The notes under the pieces are model-generated. The model searched no databases. It saw only the letters and a list, made by a program, of their open reading frames with translations, and was not told the DNA's origin. 64,000 nt of DNA from Lepiota brunneoincarnata (Eukaryota; Basidiomycota; Agaricomycetes; Agaricales; Agaricaceae). Shown one piece after another: positions 51,425 through 62,955 of this stretch (positions are counted from its first letter, which is position 1; every line of letters begins with the position of its first letter). Made by a program: the position numbers and the translations under genes. The DNA lies in contig JAEBUN010000005.1 in the NCBI GenBank assembly GCA_023014365.1, forward strand, positions 2,382,817 to 2,446,816. Direction: 5' to 3'.

Positions 51425-52964
51425 CTAACCGATACCCCCTGGGAGGGGCCTGGCCCTCTCAGTGAACATGAACGCGGTCGGGGACGCTTCAAGGAAAGCA
51501 ATGAGGGCCTCGACAGTAGCTGGGACCCCTGCCATGGAGTGCCTAGGGCAGCTCCGGAACACATGCTCACAAGTCTCCTCCCGAAACCCGCAGCGACAGG
51601 AATAATCCTCCTGTGGGAAAAAACACCTGCGATAGCTCCCTATCGGCGCGTGGTTAAGAATAGCATGCGTCATCCGGGCCATCAAAGACACCGAGTGAGC
51701 GTGCGGGATCCAGGCCCCACCGTGGAGATATGTGGGCCATAGGGGGCGATCATCGTCCCCGGTGAGCTGGAGAAAACCATGCCCGCAATGGTCAGGATCC
51801 TGGAACGAGTCGATCCAGCGGTCCTGACATGACCGTACTTCCTCCTTGCGGAGGTAGTCAAGCAAGGCCCGGGGACATGCCCCTACCCCAACAGGAGGCA
51901 ACAACCAAGCAAAGTTGTGCACCTGAGTATGGAAAGACCACTTCGCATGCGAAGGGACCTCCCAGAAGTGAACCGAGTGGGCTGGACCCCCGGCAAACCA
52001 CTCAGCGAAAAGGCGGCAGACAGCCAAGGAGTGACCCTGGGCGGAATGCACCGACGGGTCCCCCACCTGCCTGGCTGAGGCCATCGAGTCGGTGAACAAG
52101 ATGAGACCGGCAGCGCCCTCGACAGAAACTGCCTTGGACACTGCCAACCAAATGGCAAAAAGCTCGGCCTCAGGCGCCGTAACCTTCCCCCCTGGAAGCT
52201 GGACCGCGTGAATGCAGTCCAGCCCCTGGAAAACCTGGACAGCCGAAACCACCTGGTGGGCCTGGCAGGGCGGCAGACTTGCGTCCATCGCTGCTACCAG
52301 AACCCCCAGATCAGCCTGCGCCCAGGCCAAAACCTGGTTGAGGGCCGCAACGTGAGCCGTAAGGGCGTCTTCCGCCCCTCGGTCATACAAGTGGAAATGG
52401 ACCTGGTCCGGGTACACATCCAAGAGATGGCGCCCCGGCCAAGCCTCCGGCGCAACCATGTCGAAAGGCCCGGCGAGGGTGGCAAGATGCTGGTTAGCGT
52501 TGACAACAGGCCCCTTCACCTTGATTAACTTGCGGGGAGGGAGCCTGGCTATGGACTGGACATGAGACCAGAGATTGCCGCTGTAGCCCCAACCGAGGAG
52601 GGCACGAACGGGGTGACCCGGAGCAAGTGTGGCGTACCGCAATTTGGCACAATCACGGAGCTTCCAGAGATGAAGATGAATGGGGATCAGGCCCGCAATG
52701 GCCCCAACCCCCCCATCAGGCAACGTCCTGAAGGTGCCAGTGATCCAGAGTGCAGCCTGACACTGTATCCGGTGAAGGTGGCCCAGAGCGCCCTTACACC
52801 TGGCGCCCCGGTAGTACCACAAGCGGAAGCCATACGTGGCAATAGGAACTACGCACGACCAATATAGAAGGCGCTTCTGGTCTGGCAGAAGCCCCCAGAC
52901 GGAGTTACCAAGCATCCCCATAGCCTTGACCGTGGAGATAGCCTTGGTAGAGTAGAAGCGAACA
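51425..52964 (-). pseudogene. LINE-A ORF2 C-terminal part (RT end, RNase H, CCHC)
   Basis: Open for about 498 codons (52921-51425) from MGMLGNSVWGLLPDQK to PLPGGIG. The RNase H segment reads AAMDASLPPCQ (the Thr before the Asp is Met), EAELFAIW and LFTDSMAS. Finger CRCGF...H...C near 51590. It continues upstream at 62888 after NAR copy 2. No stop is seen, but the ORF is split. Confidence 0.85.
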
Positions 52965-53440
52965 GCGCTCCTTTCCCTCTTACCATCATCATCCCCCTCT
53001 TATATTATTTTCTACTCCTAATTTACAGGCAGCCGTCCCGTTTTTAGTGGGTTGTCTACACTATTCCACCTCTCTTCACCCTTCTGGAGCGTCCCAGGGC
53101 TGTCTGGGGTTGTTGGGGAGTTGGGTGCGCCCTTGGCAAAGGTGCTTAATGGCTGGGCATGCTGGCTGCCTGATGAGCTGGCAATTCTGGGCAGTCTCTG
53201 CTGGGGTCAGTGGATCCCTGGCTGGCCAAAATGGGTTAGGAGTCCCCCTGGGCATGTCCTGGGCGGGTTCACAGTGGGACAACTGCGCTCCTCGCCAAGC
53301 TCTCGCGAAACCTATAGCGAGTGCGCTTCCCCAAATACCCCCTCGCAAGTAGGGAGTCTCCCGCTTGAAAACGAGGGCACGCCCACAAGGGACCGAGAGG
53401 ATAGGGGACGGTAAGAGGGGGCATAGCCATGAAAACAAGT

Positions 53441-54103
53441 TGTCATATCCACACCAAACCTAGAGCTTAACCATTAGGCTTCGGCTTCTCGACTCCACGT
53501 GTGCTCCACATGACAACCCTATGCCCTCCGACTCGGCCCCGACTGGCTCCGACCGCAACCCTTCGCCCCGATCACGCGACCTACCTCTACACGTGCCACG
53601 ATCACCTGACCCTCGGTGCTCCCATTGTCCAGTTCTCCATTCTCCGTCCGTAATCAGAATACGTTACCAGTCTCCATACCCGTACCGGTCTCCATTCCAT
53701 TCGAAATTATTCGTAATCCGCTTGTAACCATATGGGTCTCCGCTTCGCTCCGCACGTAGTCAGTACGAGTCATAATTCGTCGAGCTAGTAGTATATATAC
53801 CGTAGGCACTTGGCTTGTACTCCTCAGTCTGATAATCGAATCGAGCAGCGGACCAGCTCCCTGTTCCATATCCTCTCCTCTCTTCTGCCTCGCTCCGCTT
53901 CGGCTCCGACTTCCTGAAATACGGACTAGGACAGTAGGAGGGCACAGCACATAAGCTGAGGCCGCAAGTCCAACCCCCCGCCCGACGTACTCCGCCTCGG
54001 TCCCGAAGTCTACGTACTGACTTCGCCCTGTCCCCCGGTTACCTTATACCAAGGATACCACCCCGACCCTCCGCTTCGGTCCCGACCCGCACCGGCTCTA
54101 ACA
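53441..54103 (+). repeat. Gypsy 5' LTR (663 bp)
   Basis: TGTCATATCC to GGCTCTAACA. A TATA-like GTATATATAC lies at 53791-53800 and probably drives the element RNA. A 68-codon reading inside it (53521) is present in both LTRs and is not a gene. Confidence 0.96.
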
Positions 54104-54156
54104 GTATTATCAGACTCAAACTCCTCCTGTCCACCACACTCTGAATTTTTCTAACC

Positions 54157-55559
54157 ATGGTCTCTCGAACAGTTACCCGTACTTCGCACTCTGGTAACTC
54201 CAGCCGCTCGCCGTAGCAAACGCATCACTCGACAACCTCCTTCCGAGGAACTGCAACCCGACTCCCCGAGGGCTTCTCGCTCTCACCAACAATCGATCGC
54301 ACCCTCGACCCCAGACCGTTTCTCTGAAGATATACAACCTTCAGTATTCCGGACTCCCGACGGCCCCGACAACGGCCCCGACCCCAATCCTGATCCCAGC
54401 GACCCTAGGTGATCCCGACGACTACCCTGACAATGGGGACGGGCCCCCGGGCGACGACGAACCATCAGACAACGGCGACAACAACAACAACATCCCACCT
54501 GGCAACACCCGAGACGACCATGATAGACTCATACTCCGAGTTTTCCAACGCATAGCCGACCAAATGGACGGCCGTGGGAACTCTCAAGCCCCACAGCCTC
54601 CTCGATCTCCCCGTACCAAAGCTCGCGAACCTGACATCTTTACAGGTTCCGACCCCGCCAAACTCAAACCCTTCCTCTTCCAATGTCGGCTCTATTTCCG
54701 TACTAACCCGGCCCAGTTCGCTATCCCCGCCACCAAGGTCAACTTCGCGTTGACATACCTCACAGGCGTGGCACAGCAACACTTCGAAATCGGCCTCGAC
54801 GAGGCCGACAACCACGGAATAATACACGACTGGATCGAGGACTGGGACCAGTTCACCCTGGAACTGCAGACCAATTTCGGTCCCGCGGATCCGACCGGAG
54901 AAGCTGCTGAGCAGCTCGACTCCCTCCGAATGCGCTACGACGAGAAGATCGCCGTCTACAACGTCGATTTCCTCCGTCTAGCTGGCCAACTCCGCTGGGG
55001 TGACGAAGTATTCTGTCACCGCTACTACAAAGGCCTCCCCGACCGCATCCAGGACATTCTGTCCAATCGGCCCGACGGCAAGCCCGACACCTTCATCGAA
55101 ATGCGAGCAGCAGCGATGAAGATCGACGCTCGCTACTGGGAACGCCAACGCGAGAAGGCCCGCGCCAAATCCGTTTCGGACCCGACCGCCTCTAGGAAAC
55201 CTGGAGGTAACCCATCCCCTTCCACCTCGACCAACCCGCAACCTGCCGCCAAGCCTGCCAATAATAACAGAGGCAGCACGCCCAACACCAGCCTCAAGGG
55301 CAATCCGCCCAACCCGTCCGCCGGTCAGAAATCGGCCCCGCCCAAATCCGACCTTACTAGTAAACTTGGTAAGGACGGTAAATTAACCCCCGAGGAACGT
55401 CAACGACGTTTCGACAATAACCTCTGCCTTGTCTGCGCAGATCCCAATCACAGGGCTGCTAACTGCGACAAGAAAAAATTCCCTGATGCCAAGGCTAAAG
55501 GCCGACAGGCTCAGCTCCCCGAGACAGACGCGCCGGCTCTCCCGAGCTCGGAAAAATAG
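54157..55559 (+). pseudogene. gag: Gypsy gag, N-terminus frameshifted
   Basis: Capsid-nucleocapsid protein of the chromovirus. The probable start is ATG 54157 (MVSRTVTRTS); frame changes at about 54215 and 54410 are needed to reach the long open part (from about 54410; first ATG in it 54564). That part has the capsid region (FTGSDPAKLKPFLFQC, YLTGVAQQHFE, LDSLRMRYDE, YYKGLPDRIQD) and one zinc knuckle CLVCADPNHRAANC (CX2CX4HX4C) near 55426. It ends at TAG 55557-55559. Pol opens in the -1 frame over this end. Confidence 0.9.
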
Positions 55560-58500
55560 TCGGCGGTCCTCAGGCCTCTGCACAGACTGAGGATCGCATT
55601 GAACTCTGCTGTGCTCCAGAGAGTTTCCGTCTCAATGCGTCCGCTCTTTCCGACCCGAACTCCTTTCATATCACATTAACTTCTCCTTTAATTACTTCTG
55701 TATCTTCTGTCTCCGCTTCCGTACTCTCCGCTTCGGACCCGATTTCTACAACGGACAATGTAGTTAGTTCTGATTTCTCTTCTCTTTCTCCTTTCAAAGC
55801 CCTTGTTGATAGTGGTTCTACTCACTGTTTTGTGGACTCATCTTTTGTTCGTTCTCATAGTATTCCAACCTCGTCCATTCCGGCTATTGAACTTCGGTTA
55901 TTTGATGGGACCTCAAATGCCTACATTACGGAGCTTGCGCAACTGCCTGTATCTTTCCCCTCCGGTGAATCTATCATTTTGGACACTTATGTCACCCGGC
56001 TCGACTCTTCCTGTTCTGTGGTCTTAGGACACAACTGGCTCACCCGCTACAATCCGTTGATTGACTGGGCTTTGGGCAGTATTACTTTCCGGCCATCCCT
56101 ACTCGAGAATCCTGCTTCCGTCTCTACCTGCGTCGCACCGCATCGGCTCCGCCTATGGCCGCCCCTGACTCTCCTGACCTAGGTTCACCACCCCTGTCCG
56201 GGACCTCGTCCCAATCTGTCCCCCTTGCGAAACCGCACATCTCCTTGATAAACGCTCCTGCCTTTATCCGCGCTGCCAAGCTCCCTGGCTCCCAACAATT
56301 CCGAATCAATCTTTCCGCCGCCTCCGCATCGGCCGCGTCCTCTTCTGTCTCCGAGGAACCGCCTGACCTCTCGTCCATCCCCGAGGAATACCACGAGTTC
56401 GCTGACGTTTTCAGTAAATCGCGTGCTGACACACTTGCTCCACACCGCCCTTACGACCTCCAGATTAACCTAGAGGATGGCGGTCAGCCTCCGGTCGGTA
56501 CCATTTACTCCCTTTCACAATCGGAGCTTGGAGCTCTACGTGATTTTATTGACGAACATTTATCTATTGGTTTCATCCGCCCCTCCACTTCCCCTCATGG
56601 AGCCCCGGTCCTCTTCGTCAAGAAAAAGGACGGCTCCCTCCGCTTATGCGTTGATTTTAGAGGTCTCAACCGTATTCACCAAGAAGGACCGCTATCCCCT
56701 TCCGCTCATCTCCGACCTCTTAGACTCCCCTCGCAAAGCTCGCGTATATACCAAGATCGACCTCCGCCACGCCTACCATCTTGTCCGCGTTGCTGACGGC
56801 GACGAATGGAAGACCGCCTTTCGGACCCGCTACGGCTCCTTCGAATGGATGGTTATGCCTTTCGGCCTCACCAATGCCCCCGCCACCTTCCAGCGGTTCA
56901 TGAACGATATATTCAAGGACATGCTCGACGTCTGCGTTACTATCTACCTTGACGACATTCTGATATACTCCGACAACCATAGTATCCATCGTGACCAAGT
57001 CAAGGAGGTCCTCAAGCGGCTCCGCCAACACGGTCTATACGCCCGCCCTGACAAATGCCAGTTCCACTCTGACACAGTGGAATATCTCGGCTACATTCTC
57101 TCCCCCGACGGCCTCCGAATGGACCAATCTAAGGTCAAGACCATCCAGGAGTGGCCTGAGCCTAAGAAAGTCAAGGACATCCAGTCCTTCCTAGGCTTCA
57201 CCAATTTCTACCGTCGCTTCATTCACGGATACTCCGACATCGTCAGTTCCGCTCACTCGCCTCACCCGCAAAGACGTGAAGTGGAATTTTACTGATGATT
57301 GTCGCGAGGCCTTTAACTCCCTGAAGGAAGCATTTATCTCCGCCCCCGTCCTCACTCCTTGGGTCCCCGACGCTCAGATCATTGTCGAGACCGACGCCTC
57401 CGACTATGCCCTTGCGGCAATCCTCTCTATTGTCACCGACGATGGGGAGGTCCATCCCGTTGCATTCCATTCCCGCACCTTTAACACGGCCGAACTCAAC
57501 TATGACACTCACGACAAGGAACTCCTGGCGATATTCAAAGCCTTTCGCATCTGGCGGCACTATCTCGAAGGTGCCCCCCTTGCTATTGATGTGGTCACTG
57601 ACCACAAGAACCTCGAATACTTCTGCACCACCAAGATCCTGACTCGCCGCCAAGCTCGTTGGTCCGAGTTCCTATCCCAATTCCACCTCGTCATCCGTTT
57701 CCGACCCGGCCGCCTCGGCACCAAGCCTGACGCCCTAACTAGACGATGGGACGTCTACCCTAAAGGGGGGAATAGCGACTATGCATCAGTCAACCCACAC
57801 AACTTCCGGCCTGTGTTCACTCACGAACAGCTCGCGGCCTCCGTCCGTGCCACCACTCTTTACGCCCCTTCCCTTCGCGCAGCTGTAGTCATGGACCTCG
57901 ATCAGCTACACCGCGATATTCTCGCCGCCCTACCAGCGGATCCGACCGCTTCCGCCCATCTTGCCAGCCCAGAAGGCCGTTGGTCAGTTAATGATAAAGG
58001 TTTCCTCCTCTTAGACGACAGAATCTACGTCCCTGACGCCGACAATCTCTGACTTCGGGTCCTCCAGTACAAGCATGATCACGTCCTAGCCGGCCACTTT
58101 GGTCAGAATAAAACGCTGGAACTCATCCGGCGCGAATACACCTGGCCTGGCGTCTGCACCTTCGTCAAGGATTTCTGTAAGTCTTGCGTCACCTGTATGA
58201 GGTCTAAACCCCAGCGCCATCGCCCCTACGGTCTCCTTAAGCAACTCCCCATCCCCGAACGCCCTTGGAATTCAATCTCCATGGACTTCATCGAAAAACT
58301 TCCCGCCTCCTCCGGCTATGACGCCATCCTGGTAATCGTTGACAGACTCACCAAACAATCCCTCTTCATTCCGACTTATGATACCGTCACTTCCTCCGAC
58401 CTCGCCCACCTATTCGTCCTCCACATCTTCTCTAAGCACGGCGTGCCCGAACATGTTACCTCCGACCGCGGCTCCGAATTCGTCTCCCACTTCTTCCGCT

Positions 58501-59360
58501 CATTGGGACAAGCCCTTGACATGAAGCTACATTTCACCTCGGGCTACCATCCAGAAGGCGACGGACAAACGGAACGCACCAACCAGACCCTCGAACAATA
58601 CCTTCGGGTCTATTGTAACTACCAACAGGACAATTGGTCCGAATTACTACCCCTAGCTGAGTTTGCTTACAACAACGCTCCTAGTGCCACCACCGGTATC
58701 TCCCCATTCTTCGCTAATAAAGGATACCATCCGAACATCACAGTTCATCCTGAACGCGATCTTGCCTCCGCCCGGGCCCGCCATTTTGCTGTTGATCTCG
58801 ACGACCTACATACCACCCTGAAGTCCGAAATAGCGCTAGCCCAGCAACGTTATCAGACCTCCGCCGACGCCCGCCGACTCCCCGCCCCGGACTTCAAGGT
58901 TGGACAAAAGGTATTCGTGAAAGCCCAATTCTTCCGCACCACCCGTCCCTCCAAAAAACTCTCCGAAAAGTACCTTGGGCCTTATGAGATCATTGCACAA
59001 GCAGGTACTCACTCCCTTACACTCCGACTTCCCGACTCCATGCGTGGAGTACACCCAGTCTTCCATGTTTCCATGCTCGAACCAGCCACACCTAACACCA
59101 TACCCGCCCGATCGGATCCGCCGCCCGCGCCGGTTTCCATTGACGGTGAACCAGAATACGAGATTGCCCGCATCGTCGACTCTAAGATCGATCGGCGCCG
59201 CGCGTGCAAGCTCCTCTATAAAGTCATCTGGTTAGGTTACGAAGACACTGAAGAAGAGTCCTCGTGGTTGCCAGCCACCGAGCTTGAACATGCTATAGAT
59301 CTCGTAGAGGCTTTTCATTCCTCTTACCCTGCAAAGCCTGGTCCTCTTCACTCACTTTGA
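55556..59360 (+). pseudogene. pol: Gypsy pol: protease, RT, RNase H, integrase, chromodomain
   Basis: Protease [14 protein letters not shown] (DSG at 55808) in the -1 frame relative to gag. [51 protein letters not shown] (about 56944). RNase H: ETDASDYALAA (57386), DKELLAI, VVTDHKNLEYF. Integrase: HFGQNKTLELIRREYTWPG with CKSCVTC (HHCC, about 58080-58200), MDFIEKLP, SDRGSEF and the Glu of NQTLEQYLR (DDE). C-terminus: chromodomain at about 59155-59335 (YEIARIVDSK, LLYKVIWLGY, ESSWLPATEL). Frameshifts near 56165, 56675 and 57247 and a TGA at 58050-58052 make it non-coding as one protein. Confidence 0.95.
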
Positions 59361-59587
59361 GTTACTGACCACACATCACACCAAGAAACAACCATGTATT
59401 AAACAAACCCAAAAAACAACCCCGTACAACTACCTATCGGTGTCGTCTCCAGAGAGCCTGGGCGACCCATTCACTTCTTCCATCAAATCCTGCACCTCCT
59501 CCTCCAAAGCGGGGGCCCGACACCCCCCTCCGAACCCTCCGTCTCCGAAAAATTTCCACTCGACCAATTTCCGTCCACCTGAGCCTC

Positions 59588-60517
59588 TCAACGCCGTAGT
59601 TGCTCGTAGCGGCCAGCAAGCGACCCCATCTTGTCGACCTTTTCCCCCAACCGAGTGATGGACCGCTCAATTCGCACCTCCAGGATGTAGATTTTCTTGA
59701 CGGTCTCCTGGTGCCTTTCTTCGATGAGCCATTTCAACTCTACAAGGTCCATCAATTGGCATCCATCATAATACAGGATTCCTTACTCACCTTCGAATTG
59801 CTGGCCCGACAAACCACCGGCCCCGCTCGGCTCCGTCTCCTCTTGACCCCCGCACCGTTTTTTCATTTTGCTGCACCGACGGCAACTCCTGGTGTTACTA
59901 AGAAACTATCAGTATGTAGTCCGGAAATCCTCCAAAATGACTTACCCGCCGGCCACCTCACATGGGACCCCGTCTTGCTGGCACCTCCAGCAGGGATTCT
60001 CGCCCCCGAATACGTGCGCATTGCCCCGTCGCGGGGCCGCCCTCGCCTTTGCCTTCCCCTTACCCTTACCCCCTGAATCCCCGGAGTCCTCCTCCCCCTC
60101 TTCCTCCTCATCCCTCGCCTCATCCCTATCCGTATATTCGGAATCCGACTCCTCCGTATCTACTTGCATCGGGTCTTCCGACAGATGGCTCGACGAGGCC
60201 CCTGTGGTCGACGCAACGAGTCGGGCCCGAATCACCCGACGCTCTGCCTCGGCGGTTTCCTCTTGCTGCCTCCTGATCTCCTCCGCATATCGCTCCTTCG
60301 CGCGCTCTTCCGCTTGTCGCTGGCGCAGCTCTATGAGTCGCCGTCGCTCCTCCTCTTGACGCTCTATTGCCAGCCGCCGCTCCTCCTCCTCTCGCCGTTC
60401 CTCTTCTTCTAGCCTCTCGATTTCGAGCCGCTCTCGTTCCTCTCGCTCCGCCTTCTCTCTCAGTAATCGCGCCTTGCGCTCCGTAGCGGTCGGTTGACGG
60501 GATGGTTGTCTGCTCAT
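59588..60517 (-). CDS. Antisense Zn2Cys6-type gene in the chromovirus, 3 exons
   Basis: Exons 60517-59946, 59897-59791 and 59739-59588; introns 59898-59945 (48 nt, GTAAGT...TTTCTTAG, branch-like CTGAT) and 59740-59790 (51 nt, GTGAGT...CTTGTAG). This predicts 276 aa from ATG 60517 to TGA 59588-59590. Residues about 12-95 are an Arg/Glu-rich helix, probably a coiled coil; about 105-150 are acidic (EEEEGEEDSGDSGGKGKGKA), then basic. Cys 176, 179, 186, 196, 199 and 206 give CX2CX6CX9CX2CX6C, the fungal Zn2Cys6 pattern, which is complete only after removing intron 1. A second helical part follows (LKWLIEERHQETVKKIYI). Without splicing the ORF ends after three cysteines. A DNA-binding role is inferred from the motif; its target is unknown. 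Confidence 0.75.
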
Positions 60518-60637
60518 GGGGGTAGGAGGTCAAGTTGTGTCCTCTCAAATTCGAATCAGTTCACCTTTTTTTTTATACCCTCGTGGAATTTTCCGGTGGG
60601 CCCCGGTCTAGACCGCCTTGGGCCTCGAGGCTCGGCC

Positions 60638-60652
60638 CTAAAGGGGGGGCAC
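60638..60652 (+). other. Gypsy polypurine tract
   Basis: CTAAAGGGGGGGCAC directly precedes the 3' LTR (60653), the expected position of the plus-strand primer. Confidence 0.8.
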
Positions 60653-61314
60653 TGTCATATCCACACCAAACCTAGAGCTTAACCATTAGGCTTCGGCTTC
60701 TCGACTCCACGTGTGCTCCACACGACAACCCTATGCCCTCCGACTCGGCCCCGACTGGCTCCGACCGCAACCCTTCGCCCCGATCACGCGACCTACCTCT
60801 ACACGTGCCACAATCACCTGACCCTCGGTGCTCCCATTGTCCAGTTCTCCATTCTCCGTCCGTAATCAGAATACATTACCAGTCTCCATACCCGTACCGG
60901 TCTCCATTCCATTCGAAATTATTCGTAATCCGCTTGTAACCATATGGGTCTCCGCTTCGCTCCACACGTAGTCAGTACGAGTCATAATTCGTCAAGCTAG
61001 TAGTATATATACTGTAGGCACTTGGCTTGTACTCCTCAGTCTGATAATCGAATCGAGCAGCGGACCAGCTCCCTGTTCCATATCCTCTCCTCTCTTCTGC
61101 CTCGCTCCGCTTCGGCTCCGACTTCCTGAAATATGGACTAGGACAGTAGGAGGGCACAGCACATAAGCTGAGGCCGCAAGTCCAACCCCCGCCCGACGTA
61201 CTCCGCCTCGGTCCCGAAGTCTACGTACTGACTTCGCCCTGTCCCCCGGTTACCTTATACCAAGGATACCACCCCGACCCTCCGCTTCGGTCCCGACCCG
61301 CACCGGCTCTAACA
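60653..61314 (+). repeat. Gypsy 3' LTR (662 bp)
   Basis: TGTCATATCC to GGCTCTAACA, followed by CAAGT. It differs from the 5' LTR by seven substitutions, each a CpG versus TpG or CpA, and by one C in a C tract. The antisense gene starts 136 bp before it, so this LTR may also supply that gene's promoter (inference). Confidence 0.95.
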
Positions 61315-61319
61315 CAAGT

Positions 61320-62266
61320 CGACCAAGAGGACAGGCCACCCCCCTCCTGCATTCCAAGCGAGTAAAGCTCAGCCGGGTGCAGGATGTTACATAGTAGGGA
61401 TCACCCAAACTCTGGGGCAGCTCTCACGCTGTGACTTCCATCCCAGTAGCAGCCCCTGCAAGACAGTAAGCCCAGACAGTTATACAGGGATCCGTGCTTA
61501 TCGTGGATCTGGGCAACCGGATCTCGATCACGAACTGGCTGCTGGGTAACAGGAAGGTGGTCTGGGGGTTGCACCCTGGGTAGCCACTGGGCCATAGCGG
61601 TTCGTTCAGAGAATGGTGAACTGGCTCGAGAGATCAAGATCTGCTGTCAATCAATCCCGGGTAAGATCTGGGTTTATCAGTTTGAGTTGTTACCATGTCA
61701 GTGGTTCTAGCATGAGCCTGTGAGTTGAGTGGCGGAGTTTAGCCTGCCTTGTACACCCTTTAGGAAGGCCTTCTGTGCTGACCTGCTACCCCGGGGATTA
61801 CCTAGTTGGGAGGGCAATGGGTTTGGGGTGTTCTGCATTTTTGCGCCGCCTCATGTAAGTCCGGCCCGTTGGCTTTAGTGCCGCACCAATTAGGGAGGCT
61901 GTTAGTGTGCCGACCCATGCCCCCGGGCACACCACCTATAGGGGAGGCCCCTGCCTGTGTCTATGGCGAGTAAAGCTCAGTCTGGCATGGGAGTAATGGG
62001 CGCCATAGCACTCATCTTACGCCAAGCGGGCCATATTGGGATCACATGGAGTTTGCCTGCAAGGGGCTCCTTGGACGGGCACAGCAGAGTTCTCCTCCGG
62101 TGAGGGACTCTGGCTATGCCTCACTTTCACCAACGCATGCATCAGAGATATGCCCTAGTGAGGGAACATCTCGTTCTCAAACAGGACGCCGGAGATCCTG
62201 GCATCACCGTCTCTGACCTATGTTAGAGGTGGTGTGTATTCCTGTATCAACCACTGATAAAGTGGA
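61320..62266. other. NAR copy 2 unique region, no gene seen
   Basis: About 950 bp between the Gypsy and the module shared with NAR copy 1. No ORF above chance length is supported. GCGAGTAAAGCTCAG occurs twice (about 61360 and 61968), which suggests a decayed repeat of about 600 bp period. It does not match other elements in the window. Confidence 0.6.
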
Positions 62267-62955
62267 TGGGCTTCCACTATGCCCAGGTTGCCCTTCGTCG
62301 CCGACATTGCGGTTGACCCTTTTCCCTTCCCTTTGGGAAGTTTACCTTGCTTCCATGGTTATTGTCCACCTACATGGGCATTTGTGGTGAATTAACATTG
62401 TCGTGCTATGCGCATGGGGACCATGGACCCTTGTTTATTTAGTAGGTCTTTAGACCTGCCCTTCTGCATTGGGCTCCCAGGGCCTGCAGATTTTATTCCC
62501 ACAGGAATTCCCTGTGGTCTGCGCTGGGCCCTTTTTAGGTTCCAGTATTTGTCCAGAGGGGAGTATGTAGTACATACTCCCTGCTCCAGCCACTGTCCTC
62601 TGGGAAGGTGTGGTAGCAGAGTGGGCTACTGGGTGGGACCCCATGCGTCTGGTGCCCTTCGGGTGCAGGCATGTGCTAACCACTGAGTAGTTTCCCACTT
62701 GTTTCTCCACTTCTTACGGGCGGTTCCCTCCTGAGCTTGGGGTGACGCAAGCTTGTGTTGGCAGGCATGCCAGTATGTAGGGTGGACTTTGTAGCTACTT
62801 GCCCCCTGTAGTAGGTAGTTGCACGCGGCCTCCCATCACGGCCCGCGTTATAAATTGCAGATTTAAAAAAAAAAAAAAAAAAAAAAAAGAGTAGAAGCGA
62901 ACATGCTCCTTAAACGTAAGGGCACGATCAAAATAGAAGCCCAGGTACCTCCAAT

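Larger units (their letters stand above)
53441..61314 (+). mobile_element. Ty3/Gypsy chromovirus, complete (7.87 kb), TSD CAAGT
   Basis: Full LTR retrotransposon with two LTRs (53441-54103, 60653-61314), gag, pol (protease, RT, RNase H, integrase, chromodomain), a polypurine tract and an antisense gene between pol and the 3' LTR. CAAGT flanks it (53436-53440, 61315-61319). The LTRs differ by 7 substitutions and one C in a C tract, so it is the youngest element here, yet pol already has frameshifts. It is inserted inside NAR copy 2. Confidence 0.97.
52965..62887 (+). mobile_element. NAR copy 2 (about 2.04 kb) holding a chromovirus
   Basis: The two outer ends are flanked by AGAGTAGAAGCGAACA (52949-52964 and 62888-62903), 16 bp of LINE-A. 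It ends with the same module as NAR copy 1 (from about 62267: GGGCTTCC, CCCAGGTTGCCC...) and the LINE-A-like tail, GCGTTATAAATTGCAGATTT plus poly(A) 62865-62887. Removing the Gypsy (53441-61314) and one CAAGT leaves about 2044 bp. The 5' parts (52965-53440, 61320-62266) do not resemble NAR copy 1. No ORF is convincing in either part. Confidence 0.85.

Noticed and set aside
53521..53727. 68-codon ORF present in both Gypsy LTRs (also 60733-60939)
   Set aside because: It lies wholly in the LTR and is conserved only because the LTRs are copies of each other. No motif is recognised.
54104..54120. Primer binding site of the Gypsy element
   Set aside because: The sequence after the 5' LTR (GTATTATCAGACTCAA) is at the right place, but I cannot match it to a particular tRNA 3' end, so I do not call it.
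61360..61982. GCGAGTAAAGCTCAG seen twice as a possible LTR or regulatory repeat
   Set aside because: Only about 15 bp match, with no terminal TG/CA or target duplication. Too little to call an element.
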